Assembly: GCA_036339375.1 (NCBI GenBank)
Contig: JAYZBC010000067.1
Span: forward strand, 1-8,524
From: JAYZBC01 sp036339375
Lineage (GTDB): Bacteria; Pseudomonadota; Alphaproteobacteria; MPNO01; UBA2964
Length of the DNA: 8,524 nucleotides
Direction: 5' to 3'
Shown here: positions 1 through 6,476 of the stretch, in pieces
Layout: every line of letters starts with the position of its first letter
Position numbering within the stretch: position 1 is the stretch's first letter
Made by a program: the position numbers and the translations under genes
The notes under the pieces: model-generated
The model's database searches: none
What the model saw: only the letters and a program-made list of their open reading frames with translations
What the model was told of the DNA's origin: nothing

Positions 1-554
1 TTTAATTCTTTACTAGCTTCATTTTTGGTTTGCAGGACTGACCCTATAACCTGTGGAGAATCTCCTTTTGAGGGTTGACAGCATGCCTCAAGGCGGACGC
101 CATTGGGATCCATAAAATAAATAGAGACAAGACCCGGTAGAATATCCACTGGCCCGTCGTATTTTACTTGAGCAATATCCAAACGTTCTTGAAGATCCTT
201 CATTTGAGTTGGGGTGACGGCAAAGGCACAATGTTGCATTCCCCCAATTGTATCCCGGTCAGATTTGGGTTTTTTATCTTTTGGTATTTCAAAAAAGGCT
301 AGTAGACTATCATTTCCCATGTCAAAAAAGTAATGGCGTACTTCTTCGTATGGGGGGTTACCACGGTTCTTGGGCCCTTTACCTACACCTGGTGGTACTT
401 TCATAGCGTGGACAAGAGGCATACCCACAACGTTGACATAAAATTCAGTTGTTAACTTCATATCTTCTGTAGTTAAGGCTAGATGATGTACACCGCGCGT
501 GGAGAGAGTCTTTGTATTTGCTAAGTTTGTTGATTTTTTATTATTTGTGGACAC
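1..554 (-). CDS. VOC-superfamily (glyoxalase/extradiol dioxygenase fold) metalloenzyme, 3' end cut by window
   Basis: The 184 visible codons encode a vicinal-oxygen-chelate protein, a family of divalent-metal enzymes that includes glyoxalases, extradiol dioxygenases and fosfomycin-resistance proteins. Two beta-alpha-beta-beta-beta modules can be seen. The first opens with GVHHLALTTEDM (residues 21-32, putative metal ligand His24) and runs through HYFFDMG and LLAFFEIP (74-91). The second opens with MQHCAFAV (106-113, His108) and closes with FMDPNGVRLEACC (147-159, ligand Glu156). The start is taken as GTG at 554, preceded on this strand by AGGGGAAG at a spacing of about 6; no in-frame ATG gives the complete first module. 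Residues 1-18 are Asn/Lys/Thr-rich and probably disordered. The gene lies 114 bases downstream of the RidA gene on the same strand and may be co-transcribed with it. The substrate cannot be told from sequence. The last visible residues already lie beyond the fold, so little is missing. Confidence 0.88.
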   Translation of the reverse strand, partial: MSTNNKKSTNLANTKTLSTRGVHHLALTTEDMKLTTEFYVNVVGMPLVHAMKVPPGVGKGPKNRGNPPYEEVRHYFFDMGNDSLLAFFEIPKDKKPKSDRDTIGGMQHCAFAVTPTQMKDLQERLDIAQVKYDGPVDILPGLVSIYFMDPNGVRLEACCQPSKGDSPQVIGSVLQTKNEASKEL

Positions 555-560
555 AATTTT

Positions 561-568
561 CTTCCCCT
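561..568 (-). promoter_or_regulatory. Shine-Dalgarno supporting the GTG start of the VOC gene
   Basis: On the minus strand AGGGGAAG lies 6 bases before GTG (554-552). It is the only purine-rich site in this leader and it decides the start, since the upstream ATG at 574 is in another frame. Confidence 0.6.
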
Positions 569-570
569 CG

Positions 571-586
571 CCATTTTAAAAAATGG
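571..586. repeat. Short inverted repeat in the leader of the VOC gene
   Basis: CCATTT (571-576) and AAATGG (581-586) are perfect inverted arms around TAAA, and the pairing can extend to 7 bp with a 2-base loop. It lies directly upstream of the ribosome-binding site of the VOC gene. It has no following T-tract on the minus strand, so it is a poor terminator for the RidA gene. It could be a leader hairpin or chance in AT-rich DNA. Confidence 0.3.
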
Positions 587-668
587 AATTCTTTTTCACA
601 AAAATTGTTTAAATTTCCCTTTTTCCATTTAGTTTATTAAATACTTTATGTTCCAAAACCTTTTATCT

Positions 669-1109
669 CTATTTTTCAGAAATCACAGCTTCCGCTTCTA
701 TTTCAATCATTGCACCCTTTCGGATAATTCCCGAAATTTCAATCAAAGTGCTAGCAGGCAAATTTTCACTATTAAAAAACTCGTTACGTGTTGCATGTAT
801 TTGCCCTAGGGATTGCGGAGAAATATCTGTAGTATATACACGAACACGCACAACGTTATCCATCGTAGCCCCTTCATGTTTAAGAATATTTTCAATACGC
901 CTGAGAACCTGGCGGGTTTGTTCTGCCATTGTTTTACCAACTAGAAACCCATTGTCATCAATGGGCGTTTGACCGGAGATGTATAAAAGAGTTTCTTTTC
1001 CCATAGAAACGCGAACCGCGTCACAAAAAGCTGCGTTAGTCCCCGTTTGCACTAATCCATCGATATTACGGGTTTTCGTTTTTGATAATTGTATTGAAGT
1101 GCGGTTCAT
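669..1109 (-). CDS. RidA/YjgF/YER057c/UK114 family protein lacking the catalytic arginine
   Basis: This 146-residue cytosolic protein belongs to the Rid family; canonical RidA trimers hydrolyse reactive imines and enamines made by PLP enzymes or amino-acid oxidases. Family hallmarks are LLYISGQTPIDDNG (41-54), the helix TRQVLRRIENILKHEGATMDNVVRVRVYTTD (65-95, quoted by its ends as TRQVL and VYTTD) and the C-terminal strand AMIEIEAEAV (133-142). In E. coli RidA the catalytic Arg105 sits in PARSCVEV; the equivalent here is PASTLIEI (118-125), so the arginine is Ser120. That pattern is known from Rid subfamilies without the classical imine deaminase activity, so the protein may bind a different ligand. 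It is divergently transcribed from an OCD/mu-crystallin family gene across 125 bases, and the two families share imine chemistry. The Shine-Dalgarno is weak. The ATG at 1109 is kept because the next Met (36) would remove the first strand. Confidence 0.9.
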   Translation of the reverse strand: MNRTSIQLSKTKTRNIDGLVQTGTNAAFCDAVRVSMGKETLLYISGQTPIDDNGFLVGKTMAEQTRQVLRRIENILKHEGATMDNVVRVRVYTTDISPQSLGQIHATRNEFFNSENLPASTLIEISGIIRKGAMIEIEAEAVISEK

Positions 1110-1155
1110 CTGATTATTTTAAGGATAAAAAAACTAAAAAGAGTTTAAAACAAGT

Positions 1156-1183
1156 TCATGATATTAAAAAGATTTTATCATGA
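1156..1183. promoter_or_regulatory. Candidate operator: 8-bp inverted repeat in the divergent ridA/OCD intergenic region
   Basis: TCATGATA (1156-1163) and TATCATGA (1176-1183) are perfect inverted arms separated by 12 bases, which places the half-site centres 20 bp apart, about two helical turns. The repeat lies almost at the midpoint of the 125-base gap between the two divergent starts (1109 and 1235). TATAAC at 1187-1192 immediately beyond it resembles a -10 box for the plus-strand genes, though no good -35 is evident. Position and symmetry suit a dimeric regulator controlling both directions. No regulator gene lies in the window. Confidence 0.45.
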
Positions 1184-1234
1184 TTTTATAACTAAAAGTC
1201 AAAATATCTAATTAAAAATTTCAGGAGATAGAGG

Positions 1235-2242
1235 ATGAAACTACGAATTCTTACAGAAATGGATGTTCGTAAAGTCATCGATATGAAAAAAGCTATAGAA
1301 ATACAGAAAAATGCCTTTGCGCTCCTTTCTAAAACTTCAGAAAATTTAAAATTAAGAAGTTTTGTGCATTCCATGGATCCTCCTGGCATCGCTATTTTTA
1401 ATCCCTCTTTTCTTCAAGATGCCAAAGGTTACGGCGTAAAGGTGGTTTCTGATTTTTTTGACAATGACAAACAGGGGACTACAAGGATGTCTTCCTTAAT
1501 GACATTGTTTGATGGAAATACGGGGCACCCGAAGGCAATAATGGAAGGAGGGTATCTTACCGATCTTCGTACCGGTGCAGGAACTGCGTTAGCGGCTCGT
1601 TATCTTGCCAGGGAAGAAAGCAAGACCCTCCTTGTTATTGGCGCGGGGCGGGTAGCAAGAAATCAAATCTCTGGAATTTCGAGTGTTTGTCCAATCAACA
1701 AGGTATTAATTGTCTCTCGAACGAAAAAAAGAATTGATGATTTAATGAATAGGTTAATCAACGTAGATGGTTGGGCTCCTGAACAAATAGTCATTGAAGA
1801 AAATATAGAAGAGGGAATCCTGAAAGCAGACATCGTCATTTCCGCAACAACGGCGAAAACACCAACCTTTCCTGGGTCTGCTTTAAAAAGAGGAACATTT
1901 ATAGCTGCTGTTGGAGCAAATTTGCCTGATGCACGTGAAGTGGATAACAACACTATTCTCAAATCCAGTTGCAGGGTGATTGATAGTCGGCGTGATTGCA
2001 TGGAAAATGCTGGGGATTTTTTGATTCCGATAAATAGGGGGCTGCTTGATCCCAGTTCCGTACTTGAACTTTCTGAACTGGTTTTGGACAACAAAAAAGG
2101 TCGAAAAACCCCTCAAGAAATAACCTTTTACAAATCCATTGGTGTTCCAATTCAAGATTTAGTGACTGCCCAGTATATAGAGGCACAAGCAGAAATAAAA
2201 AAAATTGGAACTGTGATAGACATAGGTGGTGAATATTTTTAA
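1235..2242 (+). CDS. Ornithine cyclodeaminase / mu-crystallin family NAD(P)-dependent enzyme
   Basis: This 335-residue cytosolic protein belongs to the OCD/mu-crystallin family. Members include ornithine cyclodeaminase (ornithine to proline plus ammonia), ketimine and delta-1-pyrroline-2-carboxylate reductases, and archaeal alanine dehydrogenase. Visible elements in order are: conserved Lys69 in GYGVKVVS (65-72); Arg112 in TDLRTGAGTALAARYLA (109-125); the Rossmann nucleotide loop VIGAGRVARNQ (134-144); GANLPDAREVD (227-237), whose Asp232 matches the catalytic aspartate of Pseudomonas ornithine cyclodeaminase; DSRRDCMENAGD (250-261); and ITFYKSIG (296-303). Length is normal for the family. The ATG at 1235 follows a strong AGGAGATAGAGG. 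It is the first gene of a six-gene plus-strand run and the SDR-like gene starts 43 bases after it. The family cannot be resolved to a reaction by eye; an imine reductase is as likely as a cyclodeaminase. Confidence 0.9.
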   Translation: MKLRILTEMDVRKVIDMKKAIEIQKNAFALLSKTSENLKLRSFVHSMDPPGIAIFNPSFLQDAKGYGVKVVSDFFDNDKQGTTRMSSLMTLFDGNTGHPKAIMEGGYLTDLRTGAGTALAARYLAREESKTLLVIGAGRVARNQISGISSVCPINKVLIVSRTKKRIDDLMNRLINVDGWAPEQIVIEENIEEGILKADIVISATTAKTPTFPGSALKRGTFIAAVGANLPDAREVDNNTILKSSCRVIDSRRDCMENAGDFLIPINRGLLDPSSVLELSELVLDNKKGRKTPQEITFYKSIGVPIQDLVTAQYIEAQAEIKKIGTVIDIGGEYF

Positions 2243-2285
2243 AAAATTTACTTTATAATAATTCTAGACCCCTGGATGTAAAATA

Positions 2286-3059
2286 ATGGACCCCCCCATG
2301 GTAGATCTTGTTAACGAATTAAAAGGTAAAGTAGCCATTGTTTCGGGCAGCGCACGAAATATCGGTCGAGCCACCGCCATTGAGTTAGCTAAAGGCGGGG
2401 CATGCTTGGTTATAAATGCTCGAAAATCTATAGAATTATGCGAAGAAGTTGTTTTGGAAATAGAAAAAAAGGGAGGGGAGGCGATTGCTGTTGTCGCAGA
2501 TATCAGTAATGCAAATTCCGTTAAAAAAATGGTTGAGAAAACCGTAGCCAAATTTGGCAAGGTTGACATTCTTGTTAACAACGCTGCTGTTCGTTCTAAC
2601 ATTCCCTTTCTTGAAATTGATCAGACGGAATGGACCCGAATAGCTGCAACATGTCTCCAAGGGACGTTGAACCTATCACGGGCCTGTATACCTCATATGA
2701 TAAAGGAAGGTGGGGGTGCCATCGTATCTTTGGCAGGGCTGTCTTCCTATAAAGGTTCTCCCGGTCGTTCACACGTGATGGCAACAAAAGACGGCTTAAT
2801 GGGTCTAACTCGTGGTATTGCCATAGAATTCGGAGAACACAACATAAGAGCAAACGCTGCTGTAGTGGGGCGTTTTGACACAGTGCGTAGCGCCAACGCA
2901 CCACAATCTGGGTACAAGACTGAGCCAGAGATTCCTCTTGGGCGTAAAGGACACCCTCAGGACATAGCAGATCTCATAAGATTCCTCGTTGGGCCTGGCG
3001 CTTCTTACATCAGCGGACAAACTATTCATGTCAATGGGGCGGCCTATTGTCCACATTAA
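2286..3059 (+). CDS. SDR-fold protein with non-canonical active site
   Basis: This 257-residue Rossmann-fold protein of the short-chain dehydrogenase/reductase family aligns along its length with FabG-type enzymes. The cofactor loop is SGSARNIGRA (20-29, in place of TGxxxGIG), followed by ADIS (71-74), NNAAVR (98-103) and the C-terminal SGQTIHVNGA (243-252). The active site is unusual. At the position of the catalytic Asn is Cys123 (ATCLQG). The Ser position is Gly151 (SLAGLSS). The Tyr of YxxxK is Val164 (HVMATK, 163-168). Only Lys168 remains. The alignment to FabG between the Ser and Tyr positions has no gaps, so this is not a register error. The usual PG after the sixth strand is VG (AAVVGRFDT). 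Cofactor binding looks possible but ordinary hydride chemistry is doubtful. The start is ATG 2286 with GGATG upstream; ATG 2298 in the same frame is an alternative. It sits between the OCD-family and GST genes. Confidence 0.87.
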   Translation: MDPPMVDLVNELKGKVAIVSGSARNIGRATAIELAKGGACLVINARKSIELCEEVVLEIEKKGGEAIAVVADISNANSVKKMVEKTVAKFGKVDILVNNAAVRSNIPFLEIDQTEWTRIAATCLQGTLNLSRACIPHMIKEGGGAIVSLAGLSSYKGSPGRSHVMATKDGLMGLTRGIAIEFGEHNIRANAAVVGRFDTVRSANAPQSGYKTEPEIPLGRKGHPQDIADLIRFLVGPGASYISGQTIHVNGAAYCPH

Positions 3060-3126
3060 AATTGAAAAATTCTACATGGTTATTTGATGAAAAAGATCTG
3101 CTAATATTTTGTTTATTAACCTGGGG

Positions 3127-3138
3127 TTGTTGCAACAA
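3127..3138. repeat. 12-bp perfect palindrome upstream of the GST gene
   Basis: TTGTTGCAACAA is a perfect palindrome in the 124-base gap between the SDR-like and GST genes, 45 bases before the GST start. A further GCAACA follows at 3155-3160. It could be a dimeric protein site, which would make the downstream genes separately controlled. No convincing promoter boxes accompany it. Confidence 0.3.
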
Positions 3139-3183
3139 TGCTATTGGTTTCTTAGCAACACTAATACTTTATAGGAAAAATAA

Positions 3184-3903
3184 ATGATAGATCTTTATAC
3201 TTGGGGGACGCCCAACGGTCATAAAATTCACATTATGTTGGAGGAGACTGGGATTGAATACACAGTTCATCCAATTAATATCCGGGAAGGCGAACAATTT
3301 GATGAAAAATTTCTAGCTTTTAGTCCCAATAACCGCATACCGGCCATGGTTGATCGTAATGGTTTTGGCGGTAATCAAATTTCGGTATTTGAATCAGGGG
3401 CCATGCTAATTTATCTCGCTGACAAAAGTGGTCAATTTTTACCCTCTTTGAAGGAAGATCCCACTAGCCATTATGACGTGATGCAATGGCTTATGTTTCA
3501 AATGGGAGGTGTCGGCCCCATGTTTGGGCAAGCCGGGCATTTTAGGAATTACGCACGGGAACGTGCCTCTGATGAAGAATTGCAATACGGGATTGATAGA
3601 TACACTAATGAAGCACACCGTTTGTACGGTGTTTTAGACAAACAACTCGCTGAAAAAGTTTTTATTGCTGGGGAATATTCAATTGCAGATATGGCCATTT
3701 GGCCCTGGTGTCGTACGCCGGATCGGCGTGGTGTTAACCCAAATGACTTTCCTAATGTTTCTCGATGGTTTGATTTAGTCGCTGCTCGGCCCGCAGTTGT
3801 ACGAGCCGTTCAAGTTCTTGAATCGGAATCCACTCGTCCAACCACTCATGATGACAAGTCCTGGTCGATTATGTTTGGAGATAGACAATTTGGAAAAGCT
3901 TAG
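3184..3903 (+). CDS. yfcG: YfcG-like nu-class glutathione S-transferase / disulfide-bond oxidoreductase
   Basis: This 239-residue protein resembles E. coli YfcG, a nu-class GST that reduces disulfides using glutathione. The N-terminal thioredoxin-like domain opens with MIDLYTWGTPNGHK (1-14); its TPNGHK signature holds the Thr and Asn that contact glutathione in YfcG, in place of a catalytic Cys or Ser. It continues with SPNNRIPAMVD (47-57, cis-proline loop) and FESGAMLIYLA (69-79), which binds the gamma-glutamyl end. The helical C-terminal domain has QWLMFQMGGVGPMFGQ (101-116) and the N-capping motif YSIADMAIWPW (165-175). The tail after residue 215 is slightly longer than in YfcG. The start ATG follows AGGAAAAATAA. 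In the central run it lies between the SDR-like and cyclase-family genes. A role in glutathione-linked redox or in opening a thiol-reactive intermediate is possible, but the substrate is unknown. Confidence 0.92.
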   Translation: MIDLYTWGTPNGHKIHIMLEETGIEYTVHPINIREGEQFDEKFLAFSPNNRIPAMVDRNGFGGNQISVFESGAMLIYLADKSGQFLPSLKEDPTSHYDVMQWLMFQMGGVGPMFGQAGHFRNYARERASDEELQYGIDRYTNEAHRLYGVLDKQLAEKVFIAGEYSIADMAIWPWCRTPDRRGVNPNDFPNVSRWFDLVAARPAVVRAVQVLESESTRPTTHDDKSWSIMFGDRQFGKA

Positions 3904-3960
3904 TTTTTCTTTAATATAATGTTCAAATGACAAAAGAATATCTAAATTTAAAGAACATTA
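3890..3960 (+). promoter_or_regulatory. Possible internal promoter with overlapping inverted repeat before the cyclase gene
   Basis: A perfect TATAAT lies at 3915-3920 with TTGGAA at 3890-3895 (spacing 19, longer than the optimum) as a weak -35. TAATGTTC (3917-3924) overlaps the -10 box and is matched by a perfect inverted copy GAACATTA at 3953-3960. The arms could be two half-sites of a looping operator or a long-loop hairpin. The signal is modest because the region is very AT-rich. Confidence 0.35.
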
Positions 3961-3976
3961 GTTAATTTTACTTATC

Positions 3977-3980
3977 GGAG
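3977..3980 (+). promoter_or_regulatory. Shine-Dalgarno that decides the start of the cyclase gene
   Basis: GGAG lies 8 bases before the ATG at 3989. The in-frame TTG at 3983 would sit only 2 bases from it, so ATG 3989 is chosen. Confidence 0.6.
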
Positions 3981-3988
3981 ATTTGGGA

Positions 3989-4834
3989 ATGAAAATATTA
4001 GATCTTTCTCATATGATGAACCTCCATACTCCGGGCTGGGTAGGGTATGCAGGAAATAAGATGTATTACGCACAAAACCTACAGACCGGGGGTATTGTCG
4101 CTCAACGAATAGACACAGCTATGCATGTAGGAACTCACATTGATGGCGCTATGCATGCTTCAGATGTTAAGGGCGATATGGGGTCTTATTCACTGGATTT
4201 TTTAGTTGGTCCAGGTGTAGTTGTTGATATTTCTGATAAAGTTAGTGATTGGGATATTATCACACCTCAAATGTTAGAAGCCGCTCCCGTGGAAATACAC
4301 GAAGGGGATATTTTAATCATTCATACAGGTTTTCATCGATACTATGAGGGACGACCCCAACAAGATCTAGAAAGATACTTTTGTTTGCACCCTGGCGGTG
4401 GTCGAGCCCTTATAGAGTGGATGCTTAAGAAAAAAATTAAGTGGTTTGGGGTGGATTGTGGATCAGGCGATCACGCAATGAATACTTCCATAAGAAAAAT
4501 GCGCCCAGATCTTTGTAAACGTTTCGAGAAAAAAATTGGCATGACTTGTGAAGAGTACTTTGGAGAATATGAGTACACCCACAAACTATCTGGGCGAAAA
4601 GCAAAATCGGATATTTTCATGTTTCATAGTTGGGCATTTAATGAAGGACTTATTCATGCAGAAAATGTAGGCGGCGACATAGAACTTGCCCTAAATCAGC
4701 GTTTTATTATAGGGGCCTTTCCCTGGCGTTTTGACGGTTTAGAGGCATGCCCTTGCCGAATCATTTGTTTTTCTGATGTTGGAAATTCAGTGGAAACAAT
4801 TGGACAAGTGGCTAAAGCTCTCAAAAACCTTTAA
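3989..4834 (+). CDS. Cyclase-family metal-dependent hydrolase (kynurenine formamidase / isatin hydrolase fold)
   Basis: This 281-residue protein belongs to the putative cyclase family (PF04199), metal-dependent hydrolases that include kynurenine formamidase and isatin hydrolase and act on amide, lactam or ester bonds. The signature is HVGTHIDGAMH (46-56): ligands His46, His50, Asp52 and His56 follow the HxGTHxDxxxH pattern, but the usual Pro of DxPxH is Ala. Further conserved pieces are MKILDLSHMM at the start, GDILIIHTGF near 106-115, GVDCGSGDH (154-162) and HAENVGG (223-229), whose Glu225 matches the C-terminal conserved Glu. It is longer than KynB-type formamidases (about 210 residues), mainly through an insert around residues 163-205 with many charged and aromatic residues, so kynurenine formamidase itself is unlikely. 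No signal peptide is visible. It follows the GST gene by 85 bases and precedes the propeller gene by 74. Confidence 0.9.
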   Translation: MKILDLSHMMNLHTPGWVGYAGNKMYYAQNLQTGGIVAQRIDTAMHVGTHIDGAMHASDVKGDMGSYSLDFLVGPGVVVDISDKVSDWDIITPQMLEAAPVEIHEGDILIIHTGFHRYYEGRPQQDLERYFCLHPGGGRALIEWMLKKKIKWFGVDCGSGDHAMNTSIRKMRPDLCKRFEKKIGMTCEEYFGEYEYTHKLSGRKAKSDIFMFHSWAFNEGLIHAENVGGDIELALNQRFIIGAFPWRFDGLEACPCRIICFSDVGNSVETIGQVAKALKNL

Positions 4835-4908
4835 ATCAAAAATTTTTATTTTGAAAATTAATTGGGTAACAAAAAGCCAAAACTGTGTTCACTTGAAAGG
4901 GGTTCTGC

Positions 4909-6024
4909 ATGCGTTATCAAAAAGTTGGTCTCCAAGTTTTTGACCAATCAAGGGCAACACCAGGATATACCCTGATTTCTCGTTTAAGAGGCTGTAGTGC
5001 CTATTTACTGGGCTTGGATGGAAAGATTGTCCACGAATGGACGCTACCATTTCCGCCTGGAGACATCGTTCAACTTTTGCCAAATGGGAATCTGCTTGTT
5101 GCTTTAGATCCAGAGGACGATGACCCCATTAATGGAGAACTCAATTCCCGTTTTAAAGGGGGTAACGGCCCTCCGTTACGGGGCGGGCGCGGTGGCCTTA
5201 TTCAAGAGTATGATTGGGATGGAAAACTAATTTGGGAATACAAAAATTTGGAACAACACCACGATGTTAGACGCCTTCCTAACGGAAATACACTTTATAT
5301 TGGTTGGGAAATTTTGCCAAAAGAGGCAGTAAACCGTGTAAGGGGGGGTATACCCAATACAGAGCATAATGGCAATATTTATGGTGACTACTTACACGAA
5401 GTAACACCAGACGGAAAAGTCAAATGGGAATGGCACGCCCATTTAGATATGGAAATTGAAAAATATCCTATTTGTTCGGTTTGTAACAGAAACGAATTCG
5501 CTCATGCCAACACTTGTTTTCCAATGGATGATGGGAATGTGATGGTTAGTTTCAGGAGGATTAATTTAATTGCCGTCATTGATTATAAAACCAAGAAATT
5601 CAAGTGGGAACGACGAGACGATAGTTGGGGGCACCAGCATGATTGTCAAATACTTGAAAATGGAAACATCATAGTTTTTGCAAATGGAATTCATTGGTCT
5701 TCTGGACAAGCGGCATCCCGTATTGTTGAATTTGAACCTTTAACAGGGAATTTAATTTGGGAATATCAAGGTTCTCCACCTTTTACTTTTTTCAGTCCTC
5801 ATATCAGTGGTATGCAAAGACTCTCTTCAGGGAACACATTAATTTGTGAGGGACAGTGGGGCCGGGTGTTTGAGGTTACGAAGGACAGCGAAATTGTTTG
5901 GGAATATATTTCCCCTTTCTTTGATCCATCACCGGGGGGAGGTTTGGCGAATATGATGTTTCGTGCATACCGTTATCCGGAGGATTCCCCGGAAATTGGG
6001 GGACGTCTCAGGACAGGTTTTTAA
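4909..6024 (+). CDS. Arylsulfotransferase-like six-bladed beta-propeller protein
   Basis: The 371-residue protein is built from repeats. Six copies of a DGKxxWEY-type strand lie at 37-44, 104-111, 168-175, 228-235, 279-286 and 326-333. Five copies of an xxNGNxxx strand (LPNGN, DDGN, ENGN, SSGN) lie at 57-64, 123-130, 207-214, 250-257 and 306-313. This is the pattern of the arylsulfotransferase (ASST) propeller family, in which a central-channel histidine carries sulfate between phenols. Here His118, His199, His244 and His298 each lie shortly before an NGN-type strand and could line the channel. Unlike E. coli ASST there is no signal peptide, so it is probably cytosolic. Blade three carries CSVC (189-192) followed by His199 and Cys203, a possible metal site. 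Residues 82-96 are Gly-rich. The ATG at 4909 follows AAAGGGG at spacing 6. Sulfotransfer is not established; a ligand-binding or other enzymatic role is possible. Confidence 0.82.
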   Translation: MRYQKVGLQVFDQSRATPGYTLISRLRGCSAYLLGLDGKIVHEWTLPFPPGDIVQLLPNGNLLVALDPEDDDPINGELNSRFKGGNGPPLRGGRGGLIQEYDWDGKLIWEYKNLEQHHDVRRLPNGNTLYIGWEILPKEAVNRVRGGIPNTEHNGNIYGDYLHEVTPDGKVKWEWHAHLDMEIEKYPICSVCNRNEFAHANTCFPMDDGNVMVSFRRINLIAVIDYKTKKFKWERRDDSWGHQHDCQILENGNIIVFANGIHWSSGQAASRIVEFEPLTGNLIWEYQGSPPFTFFSPHISGMQRLSSGNTLICEGQWGRVFEVTKDSEIVWEYISPFFDPSPGGGLANMMFRAYRYPEDSPEIGGRLRTGF

Positions 6025-6046
6025 TTTTGGATTTAGGAACTAGATT

Positions 6047-6367
6047 ATGACAAAACAATTAGATGCAAAGTTTCATGTTGGCCAAGTGGTTAAACATAAT
6101 AAATTCAGGTATCGAGGGGTAGTATTTGATGTTGACCCTGAGTTCTCTGATAGTGATGAATGGTACGAAATGATGGCAAAAAGTTGCCCTCCCAAAGACA
6201 AACCCTGGTATCATGTTCTGGTTGATGGTGCCGAACATACAACCTACGTAGCGGAACGCCATTTAGAAGCGGATCAGACTGGAAAACCAATTTTTCATCC
6301 ACTTATTGATGCTTTGTTTGGTGAATTTGAAGATGGACGTTATGAAACTGGTTTATTAAGCAATTAA
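6047..6367 (+). CDS. hspQ: Heat shock protein HspQ (YccV family)
   Basis: This 106-residue cytosolic protein is of the HspQ/YccV family, whose E. coli member binds hemimethylated DNA in vitro and acts as a specificity factor for Lon protease. Conserved segments are KFHVGQVVKHNKFRYRG (8-24), VVFDVDPEFSD (25-35), KPWYHVLVDG (52-61) and TYVAERHLEAD (66-76), with an FGEFEDGRY tail (91-99) resembling alphaproteobacterial homologues. Length is normal. The ATG follows AGGA at spacing 8 and the gene begins only 22 bases after the propeller gene, so it is probably co-transcribed with the catabolic run. In that setting a housekeeping protein-quality factor is unexpected; a promoter within the propeller coding region cannot be excluded. 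It is followed by a strong stem-loop. Confidence 0.95.
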   Translation: MTKQLDAKFHVGQVVKHNKFRYRGVVFDVDPEFSDSDEWYEMMAKSCPPKDKPWYHVLVDGAEHTTYVAERHLEADQTGKPIFHPLIDALFGEFEDGRYETGLLSN

Positions 6368-6430
6368 CTTTGACTTTGGTTAGAACTTCAACCAATTCGT
6401 CCAATTAAGGAAATTTTCGGTATAAGAATG

Positions 6431-6460
6431 AGAGCCCCTGAATGACTACCCAGGGGCTCT
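6431..6460. terminator. Stem-loop between convergent genes, probable bidirectional terminator
   Basis: AGAGCCCCTG (6431-6440) pairs perfectly with CAGGGGCTCT (6451-6460) around a 10-base loop. The GC-rich 10-bp stem stands out from AT-rich surroundings and lies between the convergent ends of hspQ (6367) and the binding-protein gene (6477). T-rich but not continuous T-tracts follow on either strand, so termination efficiency is uncertain. Confidence 0.8.
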
Positions 6461-6476
6461 GATAGTTTGTTAATCC

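Noticed and set aside
748..972. Open plus-strand frame opposite the RidA gene.
   Set aside because: It is antisense to a clear family member and its translation has no recognisable features.
1663..2186. Several overlapping minus-strand frames inside the OCD-family gene.
   Set aside because: They are antisense to a full-length, motif-complete gene and show no protein-family signature.
4836..4854. Inverted arms TCAAAA and TTTTGA after the cyclase gene, as a terminator.
   Set aside because: The 6-bp stem is almost all A-T and would be too unstable; the region is a homopolymer-rich AT gap.
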